A stretch of 64,000 nucleotides of DNA from Cunninghamia lanceolata (GCA_027924645.1 BSBN01000233.1:6404501-6468500); one strand, 5' to 3'; shown: positions 36,106 to 48,176, counted from the stretch's first letter. Numbers and translations: made by a program. The notes: generated by a model from the sequence alone, not told the origin.

Positions 36106-36412
36106 GATCATGTTATTGAATCCCTGTATCTTTTCATCTGTGGAAAGAAACTTTTGGTCTCTTTGACTGGAAATTACAGTAGTGAGGGAGAATTGAGCAT
36201 TTTCATGGGCTTTGAAGGGTTAAAGTGCGATTAGAGAAAAAAACTGAGTGAAAGCAGGCTAAAGTTAACAACTTGAAAAATTTCCCAAAGTTAAAAAAAT
36301 TTCAAGGAGTGAGTGCATAGGCGGCAAAAATCACCGCCCTTGCATATGGAGGAAATTATTTTTTGCATGAGCAGCAAAAATCACCGCCCTTGCATGTGAC
36401 AAAAAGACTAAC

Positions 36413-37190
36413 ATGCATGGGAGGCAAAAATCGCCGCCAGTGCATGTAAAGATCCAACGGAGGCAAAAATCCCCACCATTGCAGGTGAAGATGCAATGGA
36501 GGCAAAAATCTCCGCTAGTGCATGTGAAGATGCAATGGAGGCAAAAATCACTGTCATTGCATATGAAGATGCAATGGAGGCAAAAATCACCGCCAGTGCA
36601 TATGAAGATGAAATGGAGGCAAAAATCACCGCCAGTGCATGTGAAGATGCAATGGAGCCAAAAATTGCTACTAGTGCATATGAAGATGCAACAGAGGCAA
36701 AAATCCCCGCCAGTGCATATGAAGATGCAATGGAGGGAAAAATCCTTGCCAGTGCATATGAAGATGCAATGGATGAAAAAATCTCTGCCATTGCATATGA
36801 AGATGTAATAGAGGCAAAAATCCCCACCATTGCATGTGAAGATGCAATGGAGGCAAAAATCACCGCCAATGCATATGAAGATGCAATGGAGGCAAAAATC
36901 CCTGCCATTGCATGTGAAGATGCAATGAAGGCAAAAATTGCCGCCAGTGCATATGAAGATGCAATGGAGGCAAAAATCGCCGTTAGTGCATATGAAGATC
37001 CAACAGAGGCAAAAATCCTCGCCATTGCATGTGAAGATGCAATGGAGGCAAAAATCACCGCCAGTGCATGTGAAGATGCAACGGAGGCAAAAATCCCCGC
37101 CAGTGCATATGAAGATGCAATGGAGGCAAAAATCCCTGCCATTGCATATGAAGATGCAATGGAGGCAAAAATCCCCACCATTGCATATAA
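36413..37190. repeat. 39-bp tandem repeat in the left LTR, about 20 copies
   Basis: The unit reads GATGCAATGGAGGCAAAAATC, then (A/C)CCGCCA(G/T)TGCATATGAA. Since 39 is divisible by three, both strands stay open: plus strand EDAMEAKIPASAY-type, minus strand IFASIASSYALAG-type. Just outside the array (36320-36400) looser versions contain GGCGGCAAAAATCACCGCC, a small inverted repeat (GGCGG/CCGCC). That looks like the seed of the array. The long open frames are a consequence of the period, not evidence of a gene. Confidence 0.9.
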
Positions 37191-37976
37191 CAAAAATTTA
37201 CTAACTCCTAAAAAGTGAAATTTTCAATTAGACTTGTTTTGCAAAATTCAAGAAACTGACACAAGTTGACACTTGAAAGGATGTTCCAAGGCTAGGAGAC
37301 CACACATGAGGGCAAATGTGATTCACCTCATTTTGCGTGTTTAGAGTTGTAGGCTACAAAACGGACAAGTTTTGTAGGGGTCATCCTATAAATTGAGCGC
37401 AACTAAATTTGAGGATAACAGTTGGCTCTAAATGGGGAACTTCCTTTGATCATCCTTTGAAATGATTGAAGGGAGAAGAACTCCAGTCTCTAAGTGCCTT
37501 CATCCATCCACTGGGCTAGAGTCAGGCGAAACAACAAAAAGACATGAAAACACAAAAATAACTAAAACAACAAAAAAGACATAAAAACTGTACAAAAATT
37601 CATTAACTTATCTGTTGCTTCACTTTTGAGAATAGCTTCAGATGTTGTCTGCTAAGAGGTAGAAGAAAAGATGTTCCACTTCTTTTTCTTTTACTATTGA
37701 ATGAGTAACATTTCCTAGTGCTTGACATTCTGGGATCTTCTTCTACATCCAGATTGAATTGTCCCACTCTTGCTGATGAATTCAGTCCCAACTGTCGTCG
37801 TCATTTGACAAAGCAATAGTCTTTTCGAAATCCTATTTCCTTTTAGCTGCAAAGTCTCTTTGCTTGAAGAGGACGATCCATCTGTTTATAGACCTTCAAT
37901 CGAAGCACTATTTGATGACTCAGGATCTTCATTAGTGGTCAAGAAATAAGTACACATATCAGAAAACTCAGAGAAT

Positions 37977-38225
37977 CTAAGCTTTTGGATCCTTAGATTT
38001 CATTACTGTGTACTTGGTCTCCCTTTCAGCATGAACCTCCTGCATAATACCCTTAACAGGTATTCTTGCCTCAAGCATTTGAATATGTGTCTCCTCAGCA
38101 TGATCTATGATACCAACAAGCTGATATGGACTTGCTACACAAGATGATAAACTCTCATCTTGAGGTTTTAGATTAGGGGTACTTGTTGTGAGGTTCACAA
38201 CACGCCCCATTTTACTCCTTAGCAA
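37977..38225 (-). pseudogene. Coding-like segment of unknown origin inside the element
   Basis: The minus strand reads MGRVVNLTTSTPNLKPQDES, then SPYQLVGIIDHAEETHIQML, then EARIPVKGIMQEVHAERETK, ending SKDPKA and a stop at 37977. Amino-acid use looks natural, unlike the surrounding AT-driven frames. It may be a captured host-gene fragment or a relic of the element's own coding region. No family recognised. Confidence 0.35.
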
Positions 38226-38459
38226 AATGAGGACCACTGCTGTGGCTGTTGCTTTTGCTTGTGTGTGTTGTTCTGCTTGGTGGTAAAAGGAAAAGAGAAG
38301 GAAAGTTACAAACCTTGTTGAAAATAGAGAAAAATTAGCATTAAGTACTAGGTCAGAGTATGGGTGAATTCCTTGCTGAAAATGAATAGGGGTTGCTTTT
38401 TGAACCATCTTAAAATTCCCTGTATTTTGCAAGTTATGTCTGTTTTTGGTAAATACACT

Positions 38460-39480
38460 ATGGAAATGGTTTGTCTGTTTGTATATACAAAGCTGTTTGT
38501 ATGTACAAGTCACCCATATACAAAGTCCTTTGTATATTGGGTCGTTGTATGTTGATATACAAGGCCATTTGTATATCGGGTTTATATACATTCTTTACTT
38601 GTATGCATTTTTGCTATGTTCAATTCATACATACAAGTTGCGGACTCAACGGAATTCACAGTTGAAATGTATAAGTGATTAAGTCCGCTGGATGCATCTT
38701 TTTCTTTGTATGTATCTTACATACAAAGGTTACATACAATGGGCATGTACAAGCCGTGGACCCAAAACGTTATGAAACAAGGTTAAGTCCTTGTATGTTT
38801 GCGGGCTTGTATGTTTCGGTGATATACAATGAAAAATACATTGGACAGAACTAAAATAGTTATTAAATGAGATTAAGTCCTTGTATGTTTGCGCAATGTA
38901 TTTGTCTTACATACATTGCGATATGCACTCACTATATACAAGCCGCGAATTTGAAATCATTATGAAAAGGAGTTAAATGCTTGTACATTCCGCACTTTGT
39001 ATGTATGTTTCGAAACATGCATTTCTTGATACATACAAGCTGGAATTCAAAGGGAATTAAAACTTGGTATAAAGCATGTATCACACCCCGCTTGTATATG
39101 GGAAGATACAAGTGCTTTATGCATCAGAGGCAGATACAAAGGAAAAGCTATTGGCCTGACTTGAGCCGTTGGCCTTCTCTTGAATTGTCTTCACGGTGGT
39201 TAGTGTTTTGCCGATGAGCGATATACAAGAACGAGATACAAGCTGAATGTGCAAGCCGGATTCAAAGGGAATTTTAAATACAGTTAATTTGTTGTATGAT
39301 TTAATGATTGTATGTTCATAGTTGACAAGCTGATATACAAAGGGATTGAGCATGCAATATACAAGGAAAAAGGCAGGAAAGCAAAGCGATAGGATTTTTG
39401 AAGCTGTTTTGGAGCCCGATGCATGTTTTTGGTCAACGGTGGTTAACCTGACCATTTTTTGACTCTGTATATGCATTTGG
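38460..39480. repeat. Dispersed GTATGT/ATACAA motif cluster with small hairpins
   Basis: Motifs such as TTGTATGT, ACATACAA and GATATACAA recur in both orientations, usually 20-60 bp apart. Examples are CTTGTATGTTTGCG at 38791 and 38880 and AATGTATTTGTCTTACATACATT at about 38895, which is nearly self-complementary. No fixed period is evident. Confidence 0.55.
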
Positions 39481-40932
39481 ATATGCGATTGTTCACATAT
39501 TTATAACTCGATATCTGTGTTTGCACTTTTAGTCTGATTCAATGTAGTTTTTATCTTCCTGCAAGTTTATTAAATGATGATGCTTAATTCTTATCTGTTT
39601 TCAGGCATGAAGGTAGATATAAAGACGGAGCTTTAATGGTGATAGCATCGGCCTGAAAGATGAGATCGGTATGAAATCATGGGATTGACCTGACTGGATG
39701 AGTCACACCGATGATAAGGATATACAAAGAGTTTAAAAGGCGCCAACACTGCAATTGAAGACCGAGTTGATGGTGCATTGACTGCTGCAATTTAAGGTCA
39801 ATCTAACATTCTGACCAAGCGGCGGATCGGATCACAAAAGATTGCAAACACAGTAGGAGTAGGGGCTTTCAATGAGAAGGAGATTGCAGGTGGAAACATT
39901 ATTGTTAGAGCGGCGCTCGGTATGGGTATGCTACTCAGGTTTTGGCAGGATTGGTTTTCCACCGTCTGATGCTGCACTTGGGATGTAGACCGTTGATTAA
40001 TTAGGGTTTTTTGGAACTATAGAGGGGATACTCAGAGATATATATTGAGCCCCTTTACTTTGTAAAGGAGGTTAATCATAAAAAAATCTGACCAAGCCAA
40101 TTTCATATAGGAGATCAGATTACTGAGACTAACGAGGACTGAATTGTTGAAATGTCAAGGTTCTTTCTTCAGATCATTGTAAATGTACTTGTTTCTAAGC
40201 ATATTGAATGGAGATGAAGTTTCAGATTACATCTTAATTGTAAACTTTACGTAATCTTCAAGTTGATTTCTAGATATGTAATGGTGAATGCTGTGTTCAA
40301 ATAGAAGCGCTTTCATTTTTATTGCATGTTGCTATCAACTTTTCCTTTGAAGATTTGCACTGGATCATGTGGATTTGTGGAATGTCTTGGTGAAGTATGA
40401 TTCCAGTTTTTCTTTGCATCATTACTGTATTGAAACATGTATGTAGACCAGTGATCTCAGTCAAGTAATTTTGGGAATCTCATTTCTTTAAACCCTGTCT
40501 CTGTCATTTTCTTTTTCTTAATTTCATTGAAATCACTTCCATAACTGCAAACCATGATAAATAATAAGTAGAACAAAGAAATATGCTGACATCTCATAGA
40601 AAACTGAATATCATTAGCATATTTGAGCTAAATGCATGTAGTGTTGAAAATATCATGCAAAGAATTGCAAATAATGTCAGAGATCATGCTAATATCAACC
40701 TGTAGACACATTATTTGAAGAAATATACTGTGTACAGTAACCTTTCTATGTAGCATAGTTGCAGAAAATAGAATCTACTGATCAGCGTAAGGCCCCTAAA
40801 TGATTAACAGCAACACACATCAACCACTGAGTAACGTTAGTAGATTATGAACTAATCAATGGAGACTTGGGATCATGAATTCTTTGAATTCATCGTATCT
40901 TTCAAGATAAATAAAGGTTGTTGCGTAAACTT

Positions 40933-42070
40933 TTATTTGTGTGTTTGTGTGTGACTAACATCACCATCAACAGTACTAGTCTTAGGAACATAGGATGAAG
41001 TGAGAATATCTAGTGTACTTACTTGTTTGTCACCAACCACATCTTTATGATTTGATGTATTTTGTGACCATGTGAGAACATCATAAGATTCACCAAAAGT
41101 AACTTCTTTTTGTCCCATCTCATATTCCAAGTTCAGGAACCTGACAGTAGAGTCACCAGCTAATTGCTCCTCACCTTCCGTGAAAAGATTAGCATCATCT
41201 TCTCCTTGATCATATTCTGATTGAAGAAGATCGTCTTGCTCTAATTCATAATAGAAGATTGTTGCATCCATAGGTGGTGCCTCTAAAGTAAGTCTTCCTT
41301 GTGGTGGAGGAAACATGTTTTGATTTTGATCCATTGAAACATTGCCTTGGTAATTCAGAGCATTTGGGAATGTCTTCCTTAGAATATCCTTGTAGAGGGG
41401 AATGGAAAAACTCTGTGACAACTATTTTCTTAGAGCTAAAAGCTCATCAACCAACTTTTACACCATAGGATCCATGGTGTTGGTAGAAGGTAAAGCCAAA
41501 AAGTGATGCTCATTAGGCCCAATAGAATCCTTCTTCAACTTTCCCACCAAGATCAAATCATCCTCCACTTCAACTGCTAAACTTTGAGCAATTGTAAGAT
41601 CAGCTGGTGCTACTCTTCGTAAAAGAAAACTTACTTCTGGCAATTGTGAATTGATGAAGAAGCATTTTAGGTTCTTAATTGTGGGTTGAGCAACAGTTGG
41701 GATCCTGTTCTTTAGCTTATTGAACTTTTCTACAAACTGACGCATAGGCTTATGCAATTCCTTTTTCATTTGAGTAAGTTGGGCCAACAAGGCATAAGCA
41801 TCTTATGCTGGCTTCAAAGTGTATTCCATCCAATGACAGTTCCAGGTGTAAGGTGATAGAACCAATCAGCTGCAACACCTTGGAGTGTTTCTACAAACAA
41901 TCTTACAGAAACATCTTCATATTCAACTATGAGAACACCACATGCAATGTAGAAAGCTGCAATGTGCTCATCCAGATGTTGTTTTCCATCCTCGTAGAAC
42001 TTGGGAAAGTTCTTATGCGAACCCCGAGGTAGTTCATGTAGAGGTTAAGTCAATTTCAATGGCCCAAAGG
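40933..42070 (-). pseudogene. Gypsy-type gag relic of the non-autonomous element
   Basis: Starting near 42060 on the minus strand: NFPKFYEDGKQHLDEHIAAF, then VSVRLFVETLQGVAADWFYH, a frameshift near 41800, then LTQMKKELHKPMRQFVEKFN, LRRVAPADLTIAQSLAVEVE and LILVGKLKKD. A TAG at 41422-41424 is followed in frame by an acidic tail to the stop at 40933. The core matches plant Ty3/gypsy capsid (PKF..DGK, the WF-containing helix, and MRQFVEKFNKL). No zinc knuckle is visible. One frameshift and at least one stop make it non-functional. Confidence 0.75.
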
Positions 42071-42189
42071 CATTTCCCCATGGACCTGGGACAACCATAC
42101 TCTTAACAAACAAAAGAGCAGATATAACAAAAATATATTACACAAAGATGAGGCTCGTATGCTTCAACCAAAGGCGAGAGGCTCTTGGT

Positions 42190-42216
42190 TGCACGTTCAT
42201 TCCCCAGTAGAGTCGC
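42190..42216 (-). other. Primer binding site of the non-autonomous element
   Basis: Next to the right LTR the minus strand reads TTTTTGGCGACTCTACTGGGG. TGGCGACTC(T/C)(A/G)CTGGGGA is a primer site often seen in plant Ty3/gypsy elements. Its place confirms the right repeat as the 5' LTR. Confidence 0.65.
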
Positions 42217-42223
42217 CAAAAAC

Positions 42224-44457
42224 AATTGGGTGAATATTTTGTCTTCAACTAACTGAAGTCAAAATGGTTATATCAACCATAGTATAATGAGATAAATCTC
42301 TCTTCTTAGCAAGGGGAGGTTACCTGTAACTATTACAAACTTATTTATACTAAGAACTAATTTGATGGTGAAACCATGTCATCCATTTCTCTTTTTTCAA
42401 AAATGATGTTTACAATATAAAAGAGTACTTTCACAATACAAATTAAAATAACCAAGAAACCCACAAGAGCACAAAGTCTATCGTTGCTTCTTTTACTGAT
42501 TTACAATTTAGAACCAAGTAGGATAAGATGTAGCTTAATGTCTTCACTGAATACTATGACAAAACATACAATCACAAAAGATAATAGTAGTTAAAAGTCT
42601 TTCCAATATCTTTTACTTCAAAACATAAAATCACAATCTAAAGATAATTGTTGTAGCACAAAGTCTCCAAAATCATCTTTAGAACATCTCCCAGATTATT
42701 CACACTCACACTACAATTTGATCAAGTAGATAAGATAGCATAAGGAAAAGACATAAGAACAATTTCCAATACACCACAAGTTATTCCAATGCAAAGATTG
42801 AAAGATCACTTGCTTTTCTATTCATTTGATAAAATATGATTTACAATTTGAACACAAAGTCTCAAAATGCTCTTCAATTTGGTAGAGTTTCACTTCAATA
42901 ACTAAAAAGATCTTAATTACAATGGGGGTCCTCTTTATTTATAAGAGAAACTGAGAGCAAAAATAGGAAAAATCTAACTACTTTGACTTATTCAACAAAA
43001 GAGTCCTATTTGACTTGGGACTTCCTTTGTCTGACATGTAATTACATTTTGGAAAAATACATGTGAAAATGTCCAAAATTGAAAATAAAGTACATGTGAA
43101 AATACAAAAATAAACTAAGGCATGATCACTTTCATCAACTCTCGTTCCCATCCTTCTTCAGAAAATCCTCAAACATTGTCCACATTGTTTGCATCTCAAG
43201 GTTATTTGGTCTAGAAGTATTCTTGGAAATGACACAAGTCCTTGTTACTGAATCTTTCATGGAGGTAGCAGCCTTCTCATGATTATCTAGAACTACCTTG
43301 AGAATGTCCAAGGTCAACTATATATCTGACAATTTATCCATAGAAGCCACTGAGAAAGCTTGATCTTCAAACTCTTTTGGATCATGTTATTGAATGCCTA
43401 TATCTTTTCATCTGTGGAAAGAAACTTTTGGTCTCTTTAACTGGAAATTACAATAGCGAGGGAGAATTGAGCATTTTCATGGGCTTTGAAGGGCTAAAGT
43501 GCGATTAGAACAAAAAACTGAGTGAAAGCAGGCTAAATTTAACAACTTAAAAAATTTCCTAGAGTTAGAAAATTTTTAGGGAGTGAGTGCATGGGCGGAA
43601 AAAATCACCGCCCTTGCATGTGGAGGAAATTGCTTTTGTGCACGAGCGGCAAAAATCTCCGCCCTTGCATGTGAAAAAAGACTAACATGCACGGATGACA
43701 AAAATCACCGCCAGTGCATGTAAAGATGTAATGGAGGCTAAAATCCTTGCCATTGCATGTGAAGATGCAATGGAGGCAAAAATCCCCTCTAGTGCATATG
43801 AAGATGCAATGGAGGCAAAAATCGCTGCCCTTGCATATGAAGATGCAATGGAGAAAAAAATCGCCGCCAGTGCATATGAAGATGCAATGGAGGCAAAAAT
43901 CCCCACCATTGCATGTGAAGATGCAATGGAGGCAAAAATCCCCGCCAGTGCATGTGAAGATGCAATGGAGGCAAAAATCACCGCCAGTGCATATGAAGAT
44001 GCAATGGAGACAAAAATCGCCACCAGTGCATATGAAGATGCAACAGAGGCAAAAATCCCCGCGAGTGGATATGAAGATGCAATGGAGGGAAAACTCCCCA
44101 CCATTGCATATGAAGATGCAATGGAGGCAAAAATCGCCACCAGTGCATATGAAGATGCAATGGAGGCAAAAATCCCTGCCATTGCATATGAAGATGCAAT
44201 GGAGGCAAAAATCCTCGCCATTGCATATAACAAAAAATTACTAACTCCTAAAAAGTGAAATTTTCAATTAGACTTGTTTTACAAAATTCAAGAAATTGAC
44301 AAGTTGACACTCGAAAGGATGTTCCAAGGCTAGGAGACCATGCACGAGGGCAAATGCGATTCACCTCACTTTACGTGTTTAGAGTTGTAGGCTACAAATG
44401 GACAAGTTTTGTAGGGGTCATCCTACAAATTGAGCGCAACTAAATTTGAGGATAACA
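42224..44457 (-). mobile_element. 5' LTR of the non-autonomous element (~2.23 kb)
   Basis: Colinear with 34955-37420 and followed outside by CACCT. The inner edge reads AATTGGGTGAAT where the other copy has TGTTGGGTGAAT, so the terminal dinucleotide here has mutated. It carries about 14 copies of the 39-bp repeat at 43695-44230. Confidence 0.85.
43695..44230. repeat. 39-bp tandem repeat in the right LTR, about 14 copies
   Basis: Same unit as at 36413-37190 with different copy number and different order of variant units, showing expansion or contraction after the two LTRs parted. A seed-like GGCGGAAAAAATCACCGCC lies at about 43594. Confidence 0.9.
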
Positions 44458-45378
44458 CACCTAAAATCATTATTTCATCCATTTAATGAAATCTAGCCTT
44501 AGATAAATAACTATTTGATATTTATTTACCTAAGACTTTATGCCCCTTTCCTCAAATTAAATAAATATTTCTATTTATTTAATTTGGTATTTTGTCCACT
44601 TTTGATTAATTCCTCTAACCTCCATTTGTCCTCTAATCATGTGCACATGGGTTCATTAATGATTAATCATAGATTTGACCTCCCCAAACTTCTATGGGGA
44701 TCTACTTGTCATACCATGTACATGCATGTACATGACAAGTGGTACTCTAAGGTATGGCCAAATCTTCTATTTCCATATATTCCAATTTAAAATTTGGCTT
44801 GTCCTTACACCTCTCAATTTTAAATTTAGCCAAAATACTTGGAGGCATGGGAAGAGTCCAAGCCATACGTTTTCCTTAATTCCTCCAAGTACCCTAACTA
44901 CCTCTTTCATCCTAGCCATTCACTCTCTCCAAATCCCATCCTCCACCATTGATTCTCCTTTAATCTTAGAACCTCCTTTTGCAACCAATCCCCATTGGCC
45001 ACTTGTGCATTTCTCCTTTCTTGATAGATCTCATGCATTGCGAGCCCTTGATCCTTACTTTTAGTCTTGACCCTCCATTTTAACCTCCAAAAATCTATAA
45101 ATTGGAGATGCCTCTATCCATTTACATAATCCAATTGAATGCAATCTTATGCTACCACTGTGAGCACTTACATACTGTTAAGAATCAATCAATTATCATA
45201 TTTTGGGGCATAACCACTTATGCAAGTGTAACAAGGGAGTTGCCATTTGTGTGTTTTATATGCATTTATTTTAACTGAATTCCTTTATTTTCCTAAACTT
45301 GAGTGTTGGTATTTGATAGTGATAGGGTGATTTAATTAGTTTAGGTCACCATTGTAGTGTCACTTTCTCTTGCACACA

Positions 45379-46200
45379 AACCTAATCACCAATCTTTGTG
45401 TTGTTGACCCCAAGTAGGTCCATTTTTTAGGTCTTCCTTTTAAATATTGGGATACTTTTGTTATTGAAAGTATAGTCAATTCCTTTGGTTAGTTTTTGGC
45501 AGTTGATAAAGTCACTAGAGAAAATAGTAGACTAGTTTTTGCTAGATTCTATGCTGATATGGAGATTAACAAAACCCTTCCTACTTAAATCGTTTTAGAA
45601 TCTACGTTTGGAAAATGGACTTAACCAATCATTTATGAACTTAGGCCCATATTGCCAAAACTATTCCAAGTTCAAACATTTTATAGAAAACTGCCCTAGA
45701 CCACCTCAAAGACATGAGGAACCAAAAGATAAGGAGGTGCCTAGATCTAATCAACAAGATGGTTGAAATGAAGGTTATCCTTTTGAACAGGAATTGATGA
45801 AGATTTTAGAACCTCCAGGTATTACAACACCTAAGGGAAAAAGGGAAACATCATTAAAAGGTGGAGTAGGTGGTCTAGGGATTATTCAAGCTATTCCTAC
45901 TTGTGAAGGTCAAAAAGAGTTACCTAAGATTGAAGTCATTACCTATGAGGAAGGGGAGGTTCAAAACGAATTGCCTAAGAATGAGGACATCAACTTTCAT
46001 GAGGAGGCAATTCATGAAGAAGTGCCTAAGTTTGCTTAAGAGGAAAACAAAATAGTCCTGATGAATTTAGCCTTAAACACAACTATAAAGGATTGGATGG
46101 ACAACTTGACTTTAGAAGGAGACAATAATGGATGTACTCCATAAACGTAGACCAATGGTCAAGCTATTGCTTCACCTAATGAGAGTAGAGTTAAAGAACT
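45379..46200 (+). pseudogene. LINE ORF1 remnant, downstream part with degenerate zinc knuckle
   Basis: Directly after the AACCT duplication the frame resumes with DPK, a stop, then FLGLPFKYWDTFVIESIVNS, a stop, and DKVTRENSRLVFARFYADME. These are the C-terminal DUF4283 motifs. After a frameshift between about 45600 and 45643 comes GPYCQNYSKFKHFIENCP, a CCHC knuckle whose second Cys is Tyr, then a basic/acidic tail (45794-46039). It is the continuation of 34535-34803. ORF2 (endonuclease/RT) is absent because another element begins at 46201. Confidence 0.75.
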
Positions 46201-46643
46201 TGTTAGAATGCACAGGACAACTGAGAAGGGGGTGAATCAGTTGTGTATTAAAACCTCAAACCTTCTAAGCAATTCCAATCATAAACATCTTAACACACAT
46301 TAGCAGAATGTAAACATATGAAGCATCAATGCAAACACATCCAAACACATAAGAACACTAGATTTACGTGGAAAAATCAATAAGGGAAAAACCATGATGA
46401 GGATTAGCTCACATATATGTGAATAACAACAACAAAAATCAATAGGCTCACTACCAAGGGCTCACTACCCAGAAGAAAGGCTCACTGCCAAAGAAAGGCT
46501 CACTGCCAAGGAAAGGTTCACTACCAAGGGCTCACTGCCTAAAAGAAAGAAGAAAGAAGAAGACTATTACAAAGAGATTCACTATCTCAAAGCAACAAGA
46601 GAGATCCACCACTGCCACTCCTTGCCATCTACAACCTTTGGCT
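46201..46643 (-). mobile_element. LTR fragment, truncated copy 1
   Basis: It begins TGTTAGAATGCACAGGACAAC and carries ACTGAGA.GGGGGTGAATCAGTTG, shared with the copy starting at 46644. It includes a local repeat of GGCTCACTGCCAA(A/G)GAAA (46440-46540). It stops where the second copy starts. Confidence 0.45.
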
Positions 46644-46863
46644 TGATAATATGCATAGGGCAACTGAGAGGGGAGGGGGGTGAATCAGTTGTCACAAAAA
46701 TTTAACCACTCATCAATACTTCAATGTTCAATCACCGGTATTAAGATTCAACCATGAAAGCATGAAACATGAATTTTAACACAATAACATATTCAACACA
46801 TGAGACACCTAATTTTTTATGTGGAAAACACTATAAGGGAAAAACCACAGTGGGTGTTAGCCC

Positions 46864-46950
<87 letters not shown>

Positions 46951-48176
46951 ATAATAATACTAAAAAATAGAGGCTCACTGCCCAAAAATGCTCACTGCAA
47001 AGATCGACTCACTGCCAAGGGGTGGCTCACTACCAGGGATTTCCAAACTAATTTGACAACATCTACTTCATGTATGGATTCAGTTCCATTGAAGCGCAAT
47101 ACTTCTCTACTCTATTCTTCTTATAGTTCTCACTTATCTTTGCATTTTTACAAAATGATACCTTTTTTGCAACTGTATTACATGTTTTTATACAACTCAT
47201 CAATCTTGGAATGAACATCAAGGTCAGCATTACATTCATCAACCATTGGAAGTCTCCAAGGTCAGTATTACAATCATACATAGAAATAGGTCTGGACCTA
47301 ATACAAAATTTGCTAAGGGAAAGATGTAAAGATGTATGTGGATCGCACTACACCTTAGCTGGGACTCAAATATAATCTTCCATGCTACAACACGCTACTA
47401 CAAACTTCAAAGTATATCTACAATCAGTGAAAGCGACCAAGTTAACCAAGACTGGTGTTCTTACTAAGTCTTCTAAGAATAGTCTTCATCCATGATCTAA
47501 ATTTCTCTTTGCGGACCAAATCAAAGGTAGGGATGTGAACATGAGACATCCATAAGTACATTGTAATCACCAAGAACATGTGCACAACCTCTAACCAATT
47601 TTTCAAAAGGATTCTTCAAATGGGAGCACTTAAACAACACTGTCAACAACTCTCATAAAGAAAAGATTGCTTGCGAACCACCAAATAATGAACCATAGGA
47701 GTTGAATGCACTTATCATCATTACTAACTTGATTCCAGAACCATAGATTGAAATACTTAACTACAGAGGAATGCAAAGCATAATACATTCCCCCTGTCAC
47801 CACCAAACATACAAAAAAAGTAGTTTTCACTCTGGTGAACATAACTAACTCAGATCTTCATACCGGAAGCTCAAAATTGGAGCATAGCTTCTTTATACAT
47901 ATACCTAAATGACTTCCAATCCACAGATAAATATATTCATTCTACAAGGACTACAGAGTAATCTATTGGATTGTTCTTCTATAGACAAATATACTCTGCA
48001 ACACATTATTTCCACCAGAGGAGCAAATTTTCTCAATATCCTCAATACCATGATCTCCAACACTTATATCGGCAAATATAAAACATCTAACTTATTACAA
48101 ACAATTATCAAAACATTAGCAAAGTTGACACCAATGACAACATCGGTTAGGCACATACTTGCAACAATCTCCCCCT
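46644..48176 (-). mobile_element. LTR of a probable copia-type element, minus strand
   Basis: It starts TGATAATATGCATAGGGCAAC, the mutated equivalent of TGTTAGAATGCAC at 46201, and ends TTGCAACA. On the minus strand the adjoining sequence reads GACAAAGGGGGAGAT directly before the LTR, a polypurine tract of the type found in SIRE-like copia elements. Hence this is a 3' LTR. Assignment to copia rests on that tract only. Confidence 0.45.
46868..46947. repeat. (AT)n microsatellite, about 40 units
   Basis: An uninterrupted run of alternating A and T. It sits within the LTR sequence starting at 46644. Confidence 0.95.

Larger units (their letters stand above)
34955..37420 (-). mobile_element. 3' LTR of the non-autonomous element (~2.47 kb)
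   Basis: It shares with 42224-44457 a colinear match from TTGGGTGAATATTTTG to GAGGATAACA. It is about 232 bp longer than the other LTR, which corresponds to six extra 39-bp repeats. Point differences between the copies are scattered throughout, so the insertion is not recent. Confidence 0.85.
37421..40930 (-). other. Internal non-coding region of the non-autonomous element
   Basis: No pol motifs. It contains a coding-like segment (37977-38225, listed separately), a cluster of GTATGT/ACATAC motifs (38460-39480) and a segment at 39990-40110 (AGAGATATATATTGAGCCCC) that resembles an LTR promoter and transcript start, so a further nested LTR may lie here. Its edges were not resolved. Confidence 0.4.
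34955..44457 (-). mobile_element. Non-autonomous LTR retrotransposon, 9.5 kb, minus strand
   Basis: Two long direct repeats (34955-37420 and about 42224-44457) bound an internal region of about 4.8 kb. The element is flanked by a perfect 5-bp duplication CACCT (34950-34954 and 44458-44462). Ends read TGTT...AACA on the plus strand at the outer limits. A primer site and gag relic next to the right LTR fix minus orientation. No protease, RT, RNase H or integrase motif could be found in the interior, so it depended on another element for movement. The gag relic suggests descent from a Ty3/gypsy element. Confidence 0.85.
34804..45378 (+). mobile_element. Solo LTR (~1,067 bp), itself split by a later insertion
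   Basis: Two pieces, 34804-34954 and 44463-45378, form one LTR beginning TGTAGACACTT and ending TGCACACA. It is bounded by the 5-bp duplication AACCT and has no internal retrotransposon region, hence a solo LTR left by LTR-LTR recombination. A plausible TATA element CTATAAAT (45095-45102) indicates plus orientation. The 9.5-kb element between the two pieces inserted later, since it carries its own duplication CACCT. Confidence 0.8.

Noticed and set aside
36408..37218. Open frames of 240 and 261 codons on opposite strands of the left LTR
   Set aside because: The 39-bp period is a multiple of three, so any stop-free unit stays open on both strands. The other LTR has a different number of units and different unit order.
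46769..46954. 61-codon frame ending in Ile-Tyr repeats
   Set aside because: Translation of an (AT)n microsatellite.
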